Shown: positions 1-9,118, counted from the first letter of the stretch. The stretch: DNA of 41,076 bases from RUG14871 sp045539425 (GCA_045539425.1 JAZQFH010000033.1:1-41076); one strand, 5' to 3'. Notes: generated by a model from the sequence alone, not told the origin. Numbers and translations: made by a program.

Positions 1-3000
1 TGGAAGGCAATAACTACACGGTGGAAGGCTTAAGTGCCGAAGCGGTGGGAGTTGATGCGGGAAGCTATGCGGTGAACGTAAGAGGAACGGCGATCGTAAG
101 AGACAGCGAAGGAAGTGATGTCACGGAAGAGTTCAAAGTGAGCGTAAGAAGCGGAGAGCTGAATATCGCAAGAAGAGAAGTGACTCTGACAAGCGGCTCT
201 GCGCAGAAGGAATATGACGGAACAGCGCTCAGAGAGAGCACGGTATCCGTGAGCTCTGAAGGCTTTGCGCAAAATGAAGGCGCAAGCTATCAGGTAAGCG
301 GAAGCAGGACAGTTGTGGGAAGCAGTGAGAACAGCTTCACATATGTTCTGAATGAGAATACCAGGGCGGAAAACTACAATATCACGGTGGTATTCGGTAC
401 TCTGAACGTTACTGATAGGAGCGTGAGATATGAAATCACTCTGAAAGCACTCTCTGACAGCGTGCTCTATGACGCAGAGTCTCATAGAATCAGCGGCTTT
501 GAAACGCTGCACTATGAAATCAGCGGTGTACACTACGATGTCGAAGGTGTGAAAGCGGAAGCGGAAGCCACGGATGCCGGTAACTATGAAGTGATTATTA
601 CAGGTACACCGGTTGTTCTGGATGAGAGCGGAAACGATGTCTCCTCTCAGTTCAAAGTGAATCGGATACCTGGTGAGCTTGAGATCAGACGCAGAACGGT
701 GGTTCTCAGAAGCGGCTCAGCCGAGCGTGAATATAACGGCAGTGCACTGACAAGTGAATCTGTCACGGTGGAAGAAGACGGTTTCGCCAGAGGCGAAGGT
801 GCCTCCTACACGTTCAGCGGCACGCAGACAACAGTCGGCAGCAGTCCGAATACCTTTGAATATGTCTTAAATGAAAACACCAAAGCGGAAAACTACAATC
901 TCCGCAAAGAATACGGTTTACTGAATGTCATCAGCCGGAATGCACCGTACGAACTGACGCTGAAAGCCGCATCCTCGGAAGCAGTGTATGACGGAAGAAG
1001 CCATACGGCCAGCGGCATTCTGCAGACGGAATTTGACATTGACGGCAATCATTATGTCGTCAGGGGTCTCACGGCAGAGAGAAGCGCCGTTGATGCCGGC
1101 AGCTATGCGGTACAGATCACCGGCACAGCAACCGTAACGGACAGTCAGGGGAATGACGTCACCGATCAGTTCAGATTGCATCTGGAAGAAGGAACTCTGA
1201 TCATTCATAAGCGGAATGTGGTTCTGACTTCCAAAGATGCCTTCAAGACATATGACGGTAATCCGCTCAGAGAGAATACGGTGCTCGTGAGCGGAGAAGG
1301 CTTTGCGGCAGGCGAAGGTGCGAACTATCAGGTAAGCGGAAGCCGTACATTGGTAGGTGAGAGTGAGAACATCTTCAGCTATACACTCAAAGACAATACA
1401 AAAGCGGAGAACTATGAGATCAGCGTGGTATACGGAACGCTGAGAGTGGATCCGCGCGAAGCGAAATATGAGATCAGTGTCGAAGCACTGAGTGACAGCA
1501 CAACGTATGACGGAAACGAAAAAGCGGTGAGCGGATTCAGGACACTGGAATTTGAAGTGGAAGGAAACCGCTACACGGTCAGCGGCTTAACGGCATACGG
1601 AAGCGGAGTCGACGCCGGAAGATATGAAGTCCGGATCAGCGGCGAAGCCGTGGTCAGGGATGCCGAAGGCAATGACGTGAGCGATCAGTTCATCGTCCGT
1701 AAGATCAGCGGAACGCTGGAGATCTTAAAGCGCAAGGTGATCCTGAGCAGCGTGGACGCAGCGAAGGAATATGACGGAAGCGTACTGACGGCGCATGAAG
1801 TGAGCGTCAGCGGAGACGGCTTTGCGAGTGCGGAAGGAGCGCAGTACATCTTTACGGGAGAACAGCTAATACGCGGAAGCAGTGCGAATCGCTTCAGCTA
1901 TGAGCTGAATGAGAACACGAAAGCGGAGAACTACACGATCGAAGTGATCTATGGAACACTGGAAGTGAGTGACCGCAGCGTCCCGTATGAGATCGAAGTC
2001 ATCGCGAACAGTGCGAAAGTAAAATATGACGGAAAAGAACACAGTGTAAGCGGATTTGAAACACTTACGTTTGACGTGAGAGGAAACCGCTATACGGTGG
2101 AAGGAATCCGTGCGGAAGTCAGCGGAATTGACGCGGGAAGATACAATAACGAGATCAGCGGAACACCGCTGGTACGTGACGGAAGCGGAAATGATGTGAC
2201 ATCCCAGTTCATCGTGAACTTAAAGAGCGGCTTACTTGAGATCGAAAGAAGAGAAGTCACTCTGACTAGTAGCTCTGCCGAGAAGGAATATGACGGCGAA
2301 GCCTTAACAGCGCACAGCGTAAGCGTGAGCGGCGATGAATTCGTGAAGGGTGAAGAGCCGGCATACCGCTATGAAGGAAGCCAGAAGCTGAGAGGGACAA
2401 GTGAGAACGTGTTCCATTACAGCTTCAAGGAAGGCGTGAAAGCGGAGAACTATATTATTACTGTGAAATACGGAACCCTGAACGTCATCAGCCGCGAGAG
2501 CCGTTATGAGATCGAAGTGGTCGCGAAGAGCGGAAGCTTCACATATGACGGAAGCGAGCACAGCGTGAGCGGACTGGAAGCGCTGGAATTCGAAGTGGAA
2601 GGCAATAACTACACGGTGGAAGGCTTAAGTGCCGAAGCGGTGGGAGTTGATGCGGGAAGCTATGCGGTGAACGTAAGAGGAACGGCAGTCGTAAGAGACA
2701 GCGAAGGAAACGATGTCACGGAAGAGTTCAAGGTGAGCGTAAGAAGCGGAGAGCTGAATATCGCAAGAAGAGAAGTGACTCTGACAAGCGGCTCTGCGCA
2801 GAAGGAATATGACGGAACAGCGCTCAGAGAGAATACGGTAACTGTGAGCGGTGAAGGCTTTGCGCAAAATGAAGGCGCAAGCTATCAGGTCAGCGGAAGC
2901 AGGACAGTTGTGGGAAGCAGTGAGAACAGCTTCACGTATGTTCTGAATGAGAATACCAAGGCGGAAAACTACAATATCACGGTGGTATTCGGTACGCTGA

Positions 3001-6000
3001 GTGTCACGGACCGCAATGAGAAATATCAGCTGAGAGTCAATGCCAACAGCGGCAAATTCCTCTATGACGGAAGCGAGAAGGAAGTTTCCGGACTGGAGAG
3101 AACAAGCTTCACGGTTGACGGCAACGATTACACGCTGAGCGGACTCTCCGCAGAGCAGAGCGGAACGGATGCCGGCAGCTATGCGGTGGAAATCAGCGGC
3201 ACGCCGAAAGTGACGGATGTTGATAACAACGATGTCACGGATCAGTTCTACATCATTGAAAATAACGGAAAAATGGAAATCGAACCGCGTAAGGTCACAC
3301 TGACTTCCGGCTCTGCCGAGAAGGAATATGATGGCGAAGCATTACGGAATGCGGAAGTGAAGGTCGGCTCTGCCGGATTTGCGGCAAACGAAGGCGCAAC
3401 GTATGAGGTCAGCGGTGCCCAGCTATTAGTCGGAAGCAGTGCCAATACCTTCAGTTACACGCTGAATGACAATACGCTTGCGGATAACTACCAGATCACA
3501 AAAGAAGAAGGTGTCCTGAGCGTTACCAACCGCTCCATCCGTTATGACATTACCCTGAAAGCCAACAGCCTGAGAGTCCTGTATGACGGCGAAGAACATT
3601 CCGTCAGCGGCTTTGAAACGCTGAGCTTTGTACGGAACGGCAGAACATACACGGTGGAAGGCATTACGGCGGAAGTAAAGGCAACTCATGCCGGAGAATA
3701 TCCGCTGGTGATTGACAACCACGCGGTGATCTATGACGAAAACGGCAACGATGTGACAGCGCAGTTTGCGGTACATGTGGTAAACGGCAGCCTGATCATC
3801 GACAGAAGAGAAGTCATTCTGACAAGCGGCTCTGCCGAAAAGGAATATGACGGCAGTGCACTGACAAACAATACGGTAACGGTGTCCTCTGACGGCTTTG
3901 TCAAAGACGAAGGTGCAGACTTTGAGGTCAGCGGTGAGCAGACTCTGGTCGGCTTCTCCGAGAATACATTTGAATATCAGCTGAAGGAAAATACCCGTGC
4001 CGAAGATTACCAGATCCAGAAGGTTTACGGACAGCTGCAGGTGAAGAACCGCAATGCCCGCTTTGAAATTGAAGTACAGGCGAAGAGCGCGGAATACCTC
4101 TACGACGGTGAGGAAAAGAGCGTTACTTCCCTGGTAACCACCAGATTCGGTATCCAGGATGAGGTTTACACGGTGGAAGGTCTGAGCGTGGATACGCGTG
4201 CCGTCCATGCCGGCGAATATGAAACGGTGGTCATCGGAAATCCGGTGGTCCGTGACAGCAAAGGCAACGATGTCAGCGATCAGTTTGTCGTCTCGGCAAG
4301 AAGTGGCAGAATGGTGATCAGAGCCAGAGAAATCACGCTGCAGTCGGGAAGCGCCACCAAGATCTATGACGGAAAACCGCTGTACAGCCATGAAATCCTG
4401 CGCGGCGGCGACGGTTTCGTCCGCGATGACGGCGTCTCCATCCAGATGAGCGGCATCCGTACCACTCCGGGTATCCAGGAGAATACCTTCACGTACAGCT
4501 ATAATGAAGGAACACGCGAAAGCGACTATATCATTCATACCGGCTACGGCTTACTGACGGTTCTGAACCGTCCGGAGAACGCCCGCTATGAAGTCAGCCT
4601 CATCGCTAAGAGCGATCGCGTACTCTACGACGGCGCCGAACATACGCTCAGCGGCATTGTGACAATCAACGGGAAAGCGGCCGAAGAAAGTGAAAACGGC
4701 TATGTCTTTGAAACAGACGGCAACCTCTATACACTGAACGGCTTATCTGCCAATGTGAGCGGAAAAGATGCCGGAACATATACCAGCAGCATCATTGGTG
4801 ATCCATATATCACGGATGCGGAAGGAAATGATGTGACAACGGAATTCATTGTCACAACGCAGGCAGGACAGCTGAAGATTGATAAGAGAGAAGTCATCCT
4901 GACTTCCGGCTCTGCCACCCATGCCTATACGGGGAAAGCTCTGACCAATAAGGAAGTCAGCGTCAGCTCAGACGGCTTCGCAACGAACGAAGGCGCATCC
5001 TACGACGTCAGCGGCTACCGTACACTGGTCGGTGTCAGTGAGAATACGTTCAGCTACACATTAAATGACAATACCGATGCGGCAAACTACCGTATCCGGA
5101 CGGTGTACGGTTTACTGACAGTCACCAACCGCGATGCCCGCTATGAGATCACTCTGACGCCACAGAGCGGCAGATACCTCTATGACGGTCAGGAAAAGAG
5201 TGTCGAAGGATTTAGAAGCGTAACGTTTGAAGTGAATGGCGTCAAGTATACTGTCAGCGGCTTAAGCGCAGGTGTTTCCGCCACGGATGCGGGTGTATAC
5301 CCGGTGAGCATGAGCGGAAGCGCAGTCGTGAGCGATCCGGAAGGAAATGACGTCACAGATCAGTTCAGCGTGAAGTGCGAAGATGCGGAACTGCTGATTG
5401 AAAAGAGAAACGTCGTTCTGACTTCCGCGGATGCGTCGAAGGAATATGACGGCACACCTCTGAGTAGCGAAGAAGTGAGCGTCAGCGCGGACGGCTTCGC
5501 ACAGGGTGAAGGAGCTTCCTACCTCTTTGACGGCAGCCGGACACTGGTCGGTGTGAGTGAAAACAGCTTTACATATGTACTCAACAGCGGAACCAACGCG
5601 GATAACTATGATATCAGTACGGTCTTCGGCTTACTGAGTGTAACAGACAGAGACGCAAGATATGAGATCGAGCTGAAAGCCAACAGTGCCTCCTTCCGCT
5701 ATGACGGACAGGTACACTCCGTGAACGGATTTGAAAGCACGCAGTTTGAAATTAACGGCATTCTCTATACGGTCGAAGGTATCGGCGCTTACGGAGAAGC
5801 CGTAGAGCCGGGTGTTTATCCGTCTTTGATCAGCGGAGAAGCCAGAGTACTTGACGGAGCAGGAAACGATGTGACCGATCAGTTTGCGATCCGTGTCATT
5901 CACGGCACACTGGAAATCCGCAGCCTCTATCGCCTCACGATCCGCTATGTCTCTGAAAACGGTCTGACTCTGGCATCCTCCTATGTCGGCTACTATGAAG

Positions 6001-6620
6001 CCGGAGAAAGCTACGGACCGATCCGGGTACCGCAGATTGCGGGCTACACGGCACCATACAGCTATGTGGTCTCATCAGAGTCCGGCATGCCGGCAGAGGA
6101 TCTGACAATCACGGTTGTGTACAGCGAGCAGAAGAGCAGCACACCGCCAACGAATGAACCGGGCGAGGGTGTTGTGGAAAAGAATCAGGAGACGGAAGAA
6201 ATCATCATCGATGTGATTGAGGAAGACAGTATCCCTGTCAGTAATGTTTCCAAAGCCTACTGGTCTCTGATCAACCTTCTGGAAGCCGTGGCATCCATAA
6301 TACTCTCCATACTCTTACTGATCCACTATCTCTTTGAGAAGAAGCAGAAAGAAGAAGAGAAGGAAGAAGATAAAGAAGAGGAAGAGGAAGAAACGAACGA
6401 AAAGAAGAAACGTCTGACGAAGACAGTCAGCGTCGTCTGGTTCCTCATTTCCGTAATCACCTTCCTCCTGACGGAAGATATGAGCAACACGATGCGTCTC
6501 TTTGACAAGTGGACAATCTGGATGCTGGTACTCTTCCTGGTACATCTTGTTGTTGCATACTTTGCCTTAAGAGAAAAGGATAAGGACGAAGAGGAAGAAG
6601 AGAATGTGCAGAATGCCTGA
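1..6620 (+). CDS. Giant repeat surface protein (MBG/YDG-type repeats, MucBP-like domain, 3-TM C-terminal anchor), 5' partial
   Basis: The reading frame is open from position 3 and runs off the left edge; the GTG at 21 is internal, because the preceding codons (EGNNYT) continue a repeat seen again at 2596. At least 11 units follow, each pairing a '(R/K)YEI..YDG..H..SG' half, closing with 'GNDVT.QF', and a 'LTSGSA.KEYDG..L' half closing with 'ENY.I...G.L.V'. These resemble Ig-like MBG/YDG repeats of bacterial surface proteins (family assignment from motif memory). Units start at 423, 942, 1461, 1980, 2499, 3018, 3537, 4056, 4581, 5136 and 5655. A MucBP-like domain (about 5925-6130) follows, then a spacer, one membrane helix, a Glu/Lys-rich loop and two more helices; no LPXTG is present. 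Likely an extended cell-surface stalk or adhesin held by membrane helices. Ligand unknown; no signal peptide is visible because the N-terminus lies outside the window. Confidence 0.9.
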   Translation, partial: EGNNYTVEGLSAEAVGVDAGSYAVNVRGTAIVRDSEGSDVTEEFKVSVRSGELNIARREVTLTSGSAQKEYDGTALRESTVSVSSEGFAQNEGASYQVSGSRTVVGSSENSFTYVLNENTRAENYNITVVFGTLNVTDRSVRYEITLKALSDSVLYDAESHRISGFETLHYEISGVHYDVEGVKAEAEATDAGNYEVIITGTPVVLDESGNDVSSQFKVNRIPGELEIRRRTVVLRSGSAEREYNGSALTSESVTVEEDGFARGEGASYTFSGTQTTVGSSPNTFEYVLNENTKAENYNLRKEYGLLNVISRNAPYELTLKAASSEAVYDGRSHTASGILQTEFDIDGNHYVVRGLTAERSAVDAGSYAVQITGTATVTDSQGNDVTDQFRLHLEEGTLIIHKRNVVLTSKDAFKTYDGNPLRENTVLVSGEGFAAGEGANYQVSGSRTLVGESENIFSYTLKDNTKAENYEISVVYGTLRVDPREAKYEISVEALSDSTTYDGNEKAVSGFRTLEFEVEGNRYTVSGLTAYGSGVDAGRYEVRISGEAVVRDAEGNDVSDQFIVRKISGTLEILKRKVILSSVDAAKEYDGSVLTAHEVSVSGDGFASAEGAQYIFTGEQLIRGSSANRFSYELNENTKAENYTIEVIYGTLEVSDRSVPYEIEVIANSAKVKYDGKEHSVSGFETLTFDVRGNRYTVEGIRAEVSGIDAGRYNNEISGTPLVRDGSGNDVTSQFIVNLKSGLLEIERREVTLTSSSAEKEYDGEALTAHSVSVSGDEFVKGEEPAYRYEGSQKLRGTSENVFHYSFKEGVKAENYIITVKYGTLNVISRESRYEIEVVAKSGSFTYDGSEHSVSGLEALEFEVEGNNYTVEGLSAEAVGVDAGSYAVNVRGTAVVRDSEGNDVTEEFKVSVRSGELNIARREVTLTSGSAQKEYDGTALRENTVTVSGEGFAQNEGASYQVSGSRTVVGSSENSFTYVLNENTKAENYNITVVFGTLSVTDRNEKYQLRVNANSGKFLYDGSEKEVSGLERTSFTVDGNDYTLSGLSAEQSGTDAGSYAVEISGTPKVTDVDNNDVTDQFYIIENNGKMEIEPRKVTLTSGSAEKEYDGEALRNAEVKVGSAGFAANEGATYEVSGAQLLVGSSANTFSYTLNDNTLADNYQITKEEGVLSVTNRSIRYDITLKANSLRVLYDGEEHSVSGFETLSFVRNGRTYTVEGITAEVKATHAGEYPLVIDNHAVIYDENGNDVTAQFAVHVVNGSLIIDRREVILTSGSAEKEYDGSALTNNTVTVSSDGFVKDEGADFEVSGEQTLVGFSENTFEYQLKENTRAEDYQIQKVYGQLQVKNRNARFEIEVQAKSAEYLYDGEEKSVTSLVTTRFGIQDEVYTVEGLSVDTRAVHAGEYETVVIGNPVVRDSKGNDVSDQFVVSARSGRMVIRAREITLQSGSATKIYDGKPLYSHEILRGGDGFVRDDGVSIQMSGIRTTPGIQENTFTYSYNEGTRESDYIIHTGYGLLTVLNRPENARYEVSLIAKSDRVLYDGAEHTLSGIVTINGKAAEESENGYVFETDGNLYTLNGLSANVSGKDAGTYTSSIIGDPYITDAEGNDVTTEFIVTTQAGQLKIDKREVILTSGSATHAYTGKALTNKEVSVSSDGFATNEGASYDVSGYRTLVGVSENTFSYTLNDNTDAANYRIRTVYGLLTVTNRDARYEITLTPQSGRYLYDGQEKSVEGFRSVTFEVNGVKYTVSGLSAGVSATDAGVYPVSMSGSAVVSDPEGNDVTDQFSVKCEDAELLIEKRNVVLTSADASKEYDGTPLSSEEVSVSADGFAQGEGASYLFDGSRTLVGVSENSFTYVLNSGTNADNYDISTVFGLLSVTDRDARYEIELKANSASFRYDGQVHSVNGFESTQFEINGILYTVEGIGAYGEAVEPGVYPSLISGEARVLDGAGNDVTDQFAIRVIHGTLEIRSLYRLTIRYVSENGLTLASSYVGYYEAGESYGPIRVPQIAGYTAPYSYVVSSESGMPAEDLTITVVYSEQKSSTPPTNEPGEGVVEKNQETEEIIIDVIEEDSIPVSNVSKAYWSLINLLEAVASIILSILLLIHYLFEKKQKEEEKEEDKEEEEEETNEKKKRLTKTVSVVWFLISVITFLLTEDMSNTMRLFDKWTIWMLVLFLVHLVVAYFALREKDKDEEEEENVQNA
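423..5927 (+). repeat. Tandem 519-bp in-frame repeat array
   Basis: Unit starts at 423, 942, 1461, 1980, 2499, 3018, 3537 and 4056 are spaced by exactly 519 bp (173 codons). The next two units are 525 and 555 bp, then one of 519 bp, then a half unit from 5655 to about 5927. A partial unit precedes 423. Units are diverged at protein level but almost free of indels, which points to selection on unit length. The partial unit at 1-405 is nearly identical to 2596-3000, exactly five units later. Confidence 0.9.
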
Positions 6621-6655
6621 AAAAGGTAAAATCACATAATCAGAAGAAATGAGAA

Positions 6656-6694
6656 AGCCTGTCGCGGGAGAATCCCCTGCGGCAGGCTGTTTTC
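6656..6694 (+). terminator. Intrinsic terminator of the giant surface-protein gene
   Basis: A stem AGCCTGTCGC / GCGGCAGGCT (one T-G wobble) is followed by GTTTTCTT, 36 bases after the stop codon. It ends transcription of the long surface-protein gene. Confidence 0.8.
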
Positions 6695-6847
6695 TTACAT
6701 GTATCCGGTTTTGTCTGAACAAAAGGAGTTCAGGAATCGGAAAAGGTTTTTTCCGCACAGTGCTATAGAGGCTCCGGATTATCTGACGCATATCAAAGGA
6801 TTTCTGGATTCCGTCACAAAATAGAAAAGTGTATATCTTTAAAAAAG

Positions 6848-6895
6848 AAAATCTCCTTTCCATCCTGCCGTTACGGTAAGAGAGAAAGGAGATTA
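6848..6895 (-). terminator. Intrinsic terminator of the minus-strand hydrolase
   Basis: On the minus strand an AATCTCCTTTC / GAAAGGAGATT stem is followed by TTCTTTTTT, just past the hydrolase stop at 6914. The 6621-6913 gap otherwise shows only this and the opposite terminator; no supported gene is seen in it. Confidence 0.8.
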
Positions 6896-6913
6896 TTCTA
6901 TTCTGTGAGCAAA

Positions 6914-7708
6914 TCAGGGATGAAGGAAACGGTTGATTTCCTCAGCGGTGATACGGATCTGTTGTTCCGCGGAAATCTCTGCCGGATTGTCTCCTCTCTG
7001 GAATCCATATTGGGCAAATTGAGCATGATTACCACCCGTTATGAGTGCTTCCACACTGCTCTCAGGCCAGTATTTCCTGCTCTCTTCATACACCTTTCTT
7101 TCGAGGCATCCGTCTTTGTCGCCGTAGACGGATAACAGTCTGGTTCCATTGTTCATCGGTTTAGTCGGATAGGAGGCAAGGAGGATCACGCCGTCTGCCT
7201 GATAGGCATACGTCAAAGCCGCAACTCCGCCCAGGGAATGCCCGCCGACATAGATCTTCTGATAGTGGTGCTTCTGAAGGATGTTTTCTGCTGTATCCAA
7301 AGCGAAGAAGGCGATATGCAGCGGCTCTTTGATCACATAAACATCAGTTCCTTCTTTGGCCACGATACTCAATAGTTGACTGTAGGCGTAGGCGTCCACC
7401 TTTGCGCCGGGATAGAAGATCAAAACCGTATCCGCTTCATCATGCAGAAAGCAGAGGGCATGATCTCTTTCTTCAAAACGGTAATATTCCGTAGATACGG
7501 CATAGTTCAGTGCTTCTGTTTCGGCATGATAATAGGGAAGCAGGTAGGCAAAACTGCCCAGCAGGAGAAAGAGCAGTCCCAGCAAGGCCTTAAGATATTT
7601 TTCTTTTTTTCTGTCGATTTCCCGCTTGTTATGTATCAGGCGGAAGACAAGTTCCGTCAGAACGAAAACGAGAAGCAGAAACAGGATGATATAGAGCAGA
7701 TACTTCAT
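6914..7708 (-). CDS. Membrane-anchored alpha/beta hydrolase
   Basis: This 264-residue protein starts at MKYLLYII; an upstream in-frame extension lacks membrane or domain features and is not used. Residues 1-25 and about 40-58 are hydrophobic, giving two N-terminal membrane helices with a short basic loop. The rest is an alpha/beta hydrolase (Abhydrolase_5-like): nucleophile elbow GGHSLGG with Ser158, a likely acid at Asp199 in YGDKDG and His228 in GGNHAQF. Catalytic residues are read from motif positions. The catalytic domain probably faces outward, attached by the N-terminal helices. The substrate cannot be inferred; esterase or lipase-like activity is typical. It stands alone with its own terminator. 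A TATAAT on the minus strand lies about 15 bases before the start codon. Confidence 0.8.
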   Translation of the reverse strand: MKYLLYIILFLLLVFVLTELVFRLIHNKREIDRKKEKYLKALLGLLFLLLGSFAYLLPYYHAETEALNYAVSTEYYRFEERDHALCFLHDEADTVLIFYPGAKVDAYAYSQLLSIVAKEGTDVYVIKEPLHIAFFALDTAENILQKHHYQKIYVGGHSLGGVAALTYAYQADGVILLASYPTKPMNNGTRLLSVYGDKDGCLERKVYEESRKYWPESSVEALITGGNHAQFAQYGFQRGDNPAEISAEQQIRITAEEINRFLHP

Positions 7709-7862
7709 AAAAACACCGTAAATATTATACCTCTTGCCTGTTCTATGAAAAATGTACATTTCACGAAGGATACACAATCATCCGGAAAAAAGCGGCAGAG
7801 ATATCCTGTCTCTGCCTTCGATTGGAGATACGCTTTGCATGATGATTGATGCGAAAGCGGGA

Positions 7863-8006
7863 TCAGCAGTATTTGAACCAGCCGGAAACGGCGACCCGTT
7901 TGGAATATTTGCATTTGATGAGGAATTTGCGCATTTCGTTGTAATCATAGAAGACTCTGGTGAATTCGGAACGGTTATCTTTATTGAAACATGTGACTTC
8001 GTACAT
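7863..8006 (-). CDS. Small basic protein, 47 aa, function unknown
   Basis: This short frame starts MYEVTCFNKDN and ends GWFKYC. An ideal AGGAGG ribosome binding site lies six bases before the ATG, and the frame is uninterrupted, which is why I call it over the longer overlapping frames. It has aromatic and basic residues (YDYNEMRKFL..CKYSKRV) and two or three Cys, but no signal peptide or membrane segment. It resembles in style small conserved proteins seen in gut Firmicutes, but I do not recognise a named family. Upstream on its strand there is a 9-bp-arm palindrome overlapping the likely -35 region, so it may be regulated. Function unknown. Confidence 0.6.
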   Translation of the reverse strand: MYEVTCFNKDNRSEFTRVFYDYNEMRKFLIKCKYSKRVAVSGWFKYC

Positions 8007-8044
8007 ATCTGTTTCCTCCTCTTACACCCATATCATAAAATGTG

Positions 8045-8067
8045 TTCTTACATTAATTATGTAAGAA
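8045..8067. promoter_or_regulatory. Palindrome, candidate operator upstream of the 47-aa gene
   Basis: The arms TTCTTACAT and ATGTAAGAA pair perfectly around a 5-base centre. On the minus strand a TATGAT lies at 8032-8037, putting the palindrome over the expected -35 position of the small-protein promoter. The regulator is not known. Confidence 0.45.
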
Positions 8068-8155
8068 TAAGCAGCTTTTTGGCATATGTAACAGAATGGA
8101 GCGTGACCGTTTTTTCAAAGATGATAAAATGAAAGAAAGAAGTGAGGTTGTTATC

Positions 8156-8584
8156 ATGAAAAGAACGGTTCGTATTATTTCTTGTTTGTTTCTTATCGTG
8201 TTACTGACTGCCTGCACCGGCAATCCCATCAGGCATCCGTATGTTCAGGAATACGTCGCGGGTCAGGGAAACTGTAAGGGAAATGTCAATACGGCATATT
8301 TCCTGGAGCTGGACTCACGTTTTGAAATCGGCGCAACGGAAGAAGGCTATGCGGTATTCAAGGACCCGGATGCGGCGTTTGATGCCGTGAAAGAGAAGTA
8401 TGCGGACGGGATCAAGCTGATCCAAAGAGAGAATAAACTGCCCCCTTTCAGCAAGACGAACTATAAGCTCTATGGAACGTACGGCTGGCAGGTAACAAGC
8501 GGAAGTAAAGAGGAGAAAGAACAGGCATTTTTTATCTCCCAATTCATTGATATATACGAGAACAGCTACGAAGATGTGTATTAG
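8156..8584 (+). CDS. Lipoprotein of unknown function, 142 aa
   Basis: The start is set at MKRTVRIIS, preceded by a GTGAGG ribosome binding site eight bases upstream; a longer frame from 8096 would bury the signal peptide. Residues 1-19 are a hydrophobic signal with lipobox LTAC, so Cys20 would be lipidated and the protein anchored on the outer face of the membrane. The mature part contains a 'RFEIGATEEGYAVFKDPDAA' stretch, predicted alpha/beta, and no catalytic motif I recognise. It appears monocistronic, with a likely -35/-10 pair (CGTGAC, 17 bases, TAAAAT) upstream at about 8101-8129. Function unknown; the lipoprotein call is firm. Confidence 0.75.
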   Translation: MKRTVRIISCLFLIVLLTACTGNPIRHPYVQEYVAGQGNCKGNVNTAYFLELDSRFEIGATEEGYAVFKDPDAAFDAVKEKYADGIKLIQRENKLPPFSKTNYKLYGTYGWQVTSGSKEEKEQAFFISQFIDIYENSYEDVY

Positions 8585-8717
8585 ATATCTTCATGAAATA
8601 CTGCATCATAGCGTATGTAAGGCGAACTCTCTGTCATTTTGAATGATTTTTATCATACAGATGTAAGAAAAAGAGCGTCAAAATAATGTATGATAATAAA
8701 AGAAGGGGAGTGAACAT

Positions 8718-9014
8718 ATGGATGTAACGGTAGAAAAAGAAGGTACTCAGCTGACACTGACATTAAACGGAAAGCTGGATACGACAACAGCCGATAAACT
8801 GGAAGATATTATTGAAGAAAACAAGGAGGATGCACAGTCCTGTGTGCTGGATCTTTCAGGACTCGAATACATTTCGTCCATCGGTCTCAGAATCTTTTTG
8901 AAAACGGACAGATACTTTGCGGCCAAGAGCGGGTTGCGCGTGAAAAACGTCAATGAAGTCATCATGGAAGTTTTTGAAATGACCGGATTTGACGACATTT
9001 TAACCATTGAATAA
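8718..9014 (+). CDS. STAS-domain anti-sigma factor antagonist (SpoIIAA/RsbV-like)
   Basis: The whole 98-residue protein is one STAS domain: beta strands at the start, then the signature DLSGLEYISSIGLR. By alignment with SpoIIAA, Ser54 (second Ser of YISS) is the likely phosphorylation site. Such proteins bind a partner kinase/anti-sigma factor when unphosphorylated, releasing the sigma factor or another target; they act in the cytoplasm. The ATG follows GGGGAGTGAACAT, a good ribosome binding site. No anti-sigma kinase or sigma gene is adjacent, so the partner must be encoded elsewhere. It is monocistronic, with its own terminator immediately downstream. The family call is firm; the specific pathway (sporulation, general stress or other) cannot be assigned. 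Confidence 0.88.
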   Translation: MDVTVEKEGTQLTLTLNGKLDTTTADKLEDIIEENKEDAQSCVLDLSGLEYISSIGLRIFLKTDRYFAAKSGLRVKNVNEVIMEVFEMTGFDDILTIE

Positions 9015-9040
9015 TTCAGAAACAGAAACAAAAACGTCAG

Positions 9041-9067
9041 ATGCCGGAAGAAATAATCCGGCATTTT
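9041..9067 (+). terminator. Terminator of the STAS gene
   Basis: ATGCCGGA / TCCGGCAT with an 8-base loop is followed by TTTTCTG. The ATG at 9041, which would extend the next reading frame, lies inside this stem and is therefore unlikely to be a start. Confidence 0.85.
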
Positions 9068-9090
9068 CTGTCTGATGTGACAATCGGCTT

Positions 9091-9118
9091 TTCCATTGTG
9101 AAAGGAATCGGCTATAAT
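9091..9118 (+). promoter_or_regulatory. Promoter of the VanZ/protease gene
   Basis: A perfect TATAAT lies at 9113-9118 with TTCCAT 16 bases upstream (9091-9096). It sits after the STAS terminator and about 50 bases before the chosen TTG start. Confidence 0.6.

Noticed and set aside
30..533. Antisense frame near the left edge, and a related one at 2625-2867
   Set aside because: The two resemble each other only because the plus-strand repeat units are nearly identical.
3426..4538. Long antisense frame (370 residues) under the repeat gene
   Set aside because: It follows the codon periodicity of the plus-strand repeats, with no ribosome binding site or recognisable domain.
423..5927. CRISPR-like regularity
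   Set aside because: The 519-bp period is an in-frame protein repeat without short direct repeats or spacers.
7752..8132. Plus-strand 126-residue frame
   Set aside because: No ribosome binding site; it overlaps the better-supported 47-residue gene on the other strand and crosses its upstream palindrome.
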